DNA from: Durusdinium trenchii
Lineage: Eukaryota; Sar; Dinophyceae; Suessiales; Symbiodiniaceae
Direction of reading: 5' to 3'
NCBI GenBank assembly: GCA_963970005.1
Contig: CAXAMN010004102.1
Location: 205,104 to 269,103, forward strand
Length of the DNA: 64,000 nt
Below the pieces are notes generated by a model. That model was not told the DNA's origin and did not search any database. It saw nothing but the letters and a program-made list of their open reading frames with translations. Both the position numbers and the translations under genes were made by a program. Positions 63,110 through 64,000 of this stretch are shown in pieces (the first letter of the stretch is position 1; each line of letters begins with the position of its first letter).

Positions 63110-63480
63110 TGAAGCCGAGCCAAAATGCCTAACGTTGCCTTCGGAAGCCCATAAGAAGAGAGGAGGCAGGCTTCGGACAGGCCACAGAGAGGCCGCAAGA
63201 GGCCTGCCGGCTGCCGAGAGGCTTTTGAAGCCGGTCCAAAATGCCTCACGTTGCCTTCGGAAGCCCATAAGAAGAGAGGAGGCAGGCCACAGAGAGGCCG
63301 CAAGAGGCCTGCCGGCTGCCGAGAAGCTTCGGACAGGCCACAGAGAGGCCGCAAGAGGCCGAAAAGCTTTTGAAGGCGGTCCAAAATGCCTAAACGTCGC
63401 CTTCGGAAGCCCATAAGAAGAGAGGAGGCAGGCTTCGGACAGGCCACAGAGAGGCCGCAACAGGCCGGCCAGCTGGTGAG
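63110..63480. repeat. tandem repeat, about 120-146 bp, three copies
   Basis: Each unit has CCAAAATGCCT.A.CGT.GCCTTCGG, CCCATAAGAAGAGAGGAGGCAGG, GCCACAGAGAGGCCGCAAGAGGCC and AGGCTTTTGAAG..GG in that order. Units start near 63118, 63234 and 63379. The middle unit has an internal duplication of the CACAGAGAGGCCGC part. Long minus-strand frames across it translate the repeat (GLLRPLCGL) and are not supported as genes. Confidence 0.9.
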
Positions 63481-64000
63481 GCCTCGGACAGGCCTTTGGA
63501 AGTGCTTGGAAGGGTTCTGCTAGGCTTGTCCATCAAAAGCCAGAAACTGTTTCTGACAGTGACGGTTCTGCTATGTCTTTCTTCTAGCGGCCAACATGTT
63601 TGTCACATGGCTTGTCTTGTACCTACTTGCGGCCTTTCCCCAGCGTCACCAAAAACCAGCTTTTGTCAGAAAACCTAGGTTGCTTTGCTCCTTAGCCTTG
63701 ATCTGAGATGAAAGACTTTTCAATAAATGGCCCTTGGGCTCTTGGGCCGAGGCGTCCAGCCAGCCCATGCATTTTTACCAGAAGAGGAGAGGTGACGAGG
63801 GGCAATAAAGTCGGAGAAATTGCTGAAATGTCCAATTCAAATTGGAGAATTGAGGAGCAGCAGGGCTACATCCAAAATTTCCTTGGAACCTCGTCAAGCT
63901 CACTTGTGCATTGTTCCTCAAGTGATAATTTCACGTGCGGATGTTTGTATTTTCTTTCGTTGCAATTTGAGGATATGCGAACTTAACCATCAACTTTATT
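63481..64000. other. unassigned sequence, no gene supported
   Basis: A 92-codon frame at 63708-63986 has no recognised family. Nothing else is visible to the window end. Confidence 0.4.

Overview
The window looks like dinoflagellate nuclear DNA, probably from the Symbiodinium group. I infer this from the style of its copia and non-LTR elements, from 9-10 nt matches to the 3' end of the dinoflagellate spliced leader at element boundaries, from abundant microsatellites, and from very low gene density. I recognise no ordinary cellular gene. All confident coding sequence belongs to retrotransposons, and the 10-nt N run at 16539-16548 shows this is an assembled scaffold.

Layout. (1) 1-3.9 kb holds a 15-bp minisatellite, a GGAGGC tract, and a decayed copia RNase H fragment near 1.9-2.2 kb. 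(2) 3910-10068 is a copia LTR retrotransposon with 149-bp LTRs that differ at 3 sites. Its pol frame is 1621 codons long and keeps protease, the integrase C-terminal domain and reverse transcriptase. It has lost the integrase catalytic core, and frameshifts in gag and RNase H make it defective. (3) 10.07-28.68 kb is mostly unassigned sequence with diverged tandem repeats, AT-rich islands, one exon-like block (15.1-16.0 kb) and a minus-strand remnant of a different RNase H-bearing retroelement (27.2-28.2 kb). (4) 28.69-59.15 kb, nearly half the window, is a head-to-tail array of five related non-LTR retrotransposons (here L1 to L5), all on the plus strand. They are separated only by tails of 6-7 A followed by (TACA)n. 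(5) 59.15-64 kb is unassigned sequence with a GATA-type microsatellite and a 120-146 bp tandem repeat.

The LINE family is the main discovery. L1 (28754-36334) is intact by inspection. ORF1 is a 300-aa protein with a zinc ribbon, a coiled coil and a KRRK basic motif. ORF2 is about 2074 aa and, in order, carries a ubiquitin-specific-protease-like (USP, peptidase C19) domain with Asn, Cys, His and Asp catalytic positions, a basic NLS-like motif, an APE-type endonuclease, reverse transcriptase, a zf-RVT finger, an RNase H-like fold lacking its usual glutamate, three C-terminal CxxC fingers, a PCNA-binding (PIP-box)-like motif, and a conserved acidic-aromatic C-terminus. L3 and L4 are full length at the 5' end but broken; L2 and L5 are 5'-truncated. 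The three intact 5' ends all begin with TGGCTCAAG, the last 9 nt of the dinoflagellate spliced leader. This suggests the elements retrotranspose from trans-spliced RNA.

Working model (inference): the element inserts into (TACA)n sequence and leaves a fresh (TACA)n tail, so each insertion makes a target for the next and same-strand arrays grow. I cannot tell from the sequence alone whether the USP-LINE fusion is already described.
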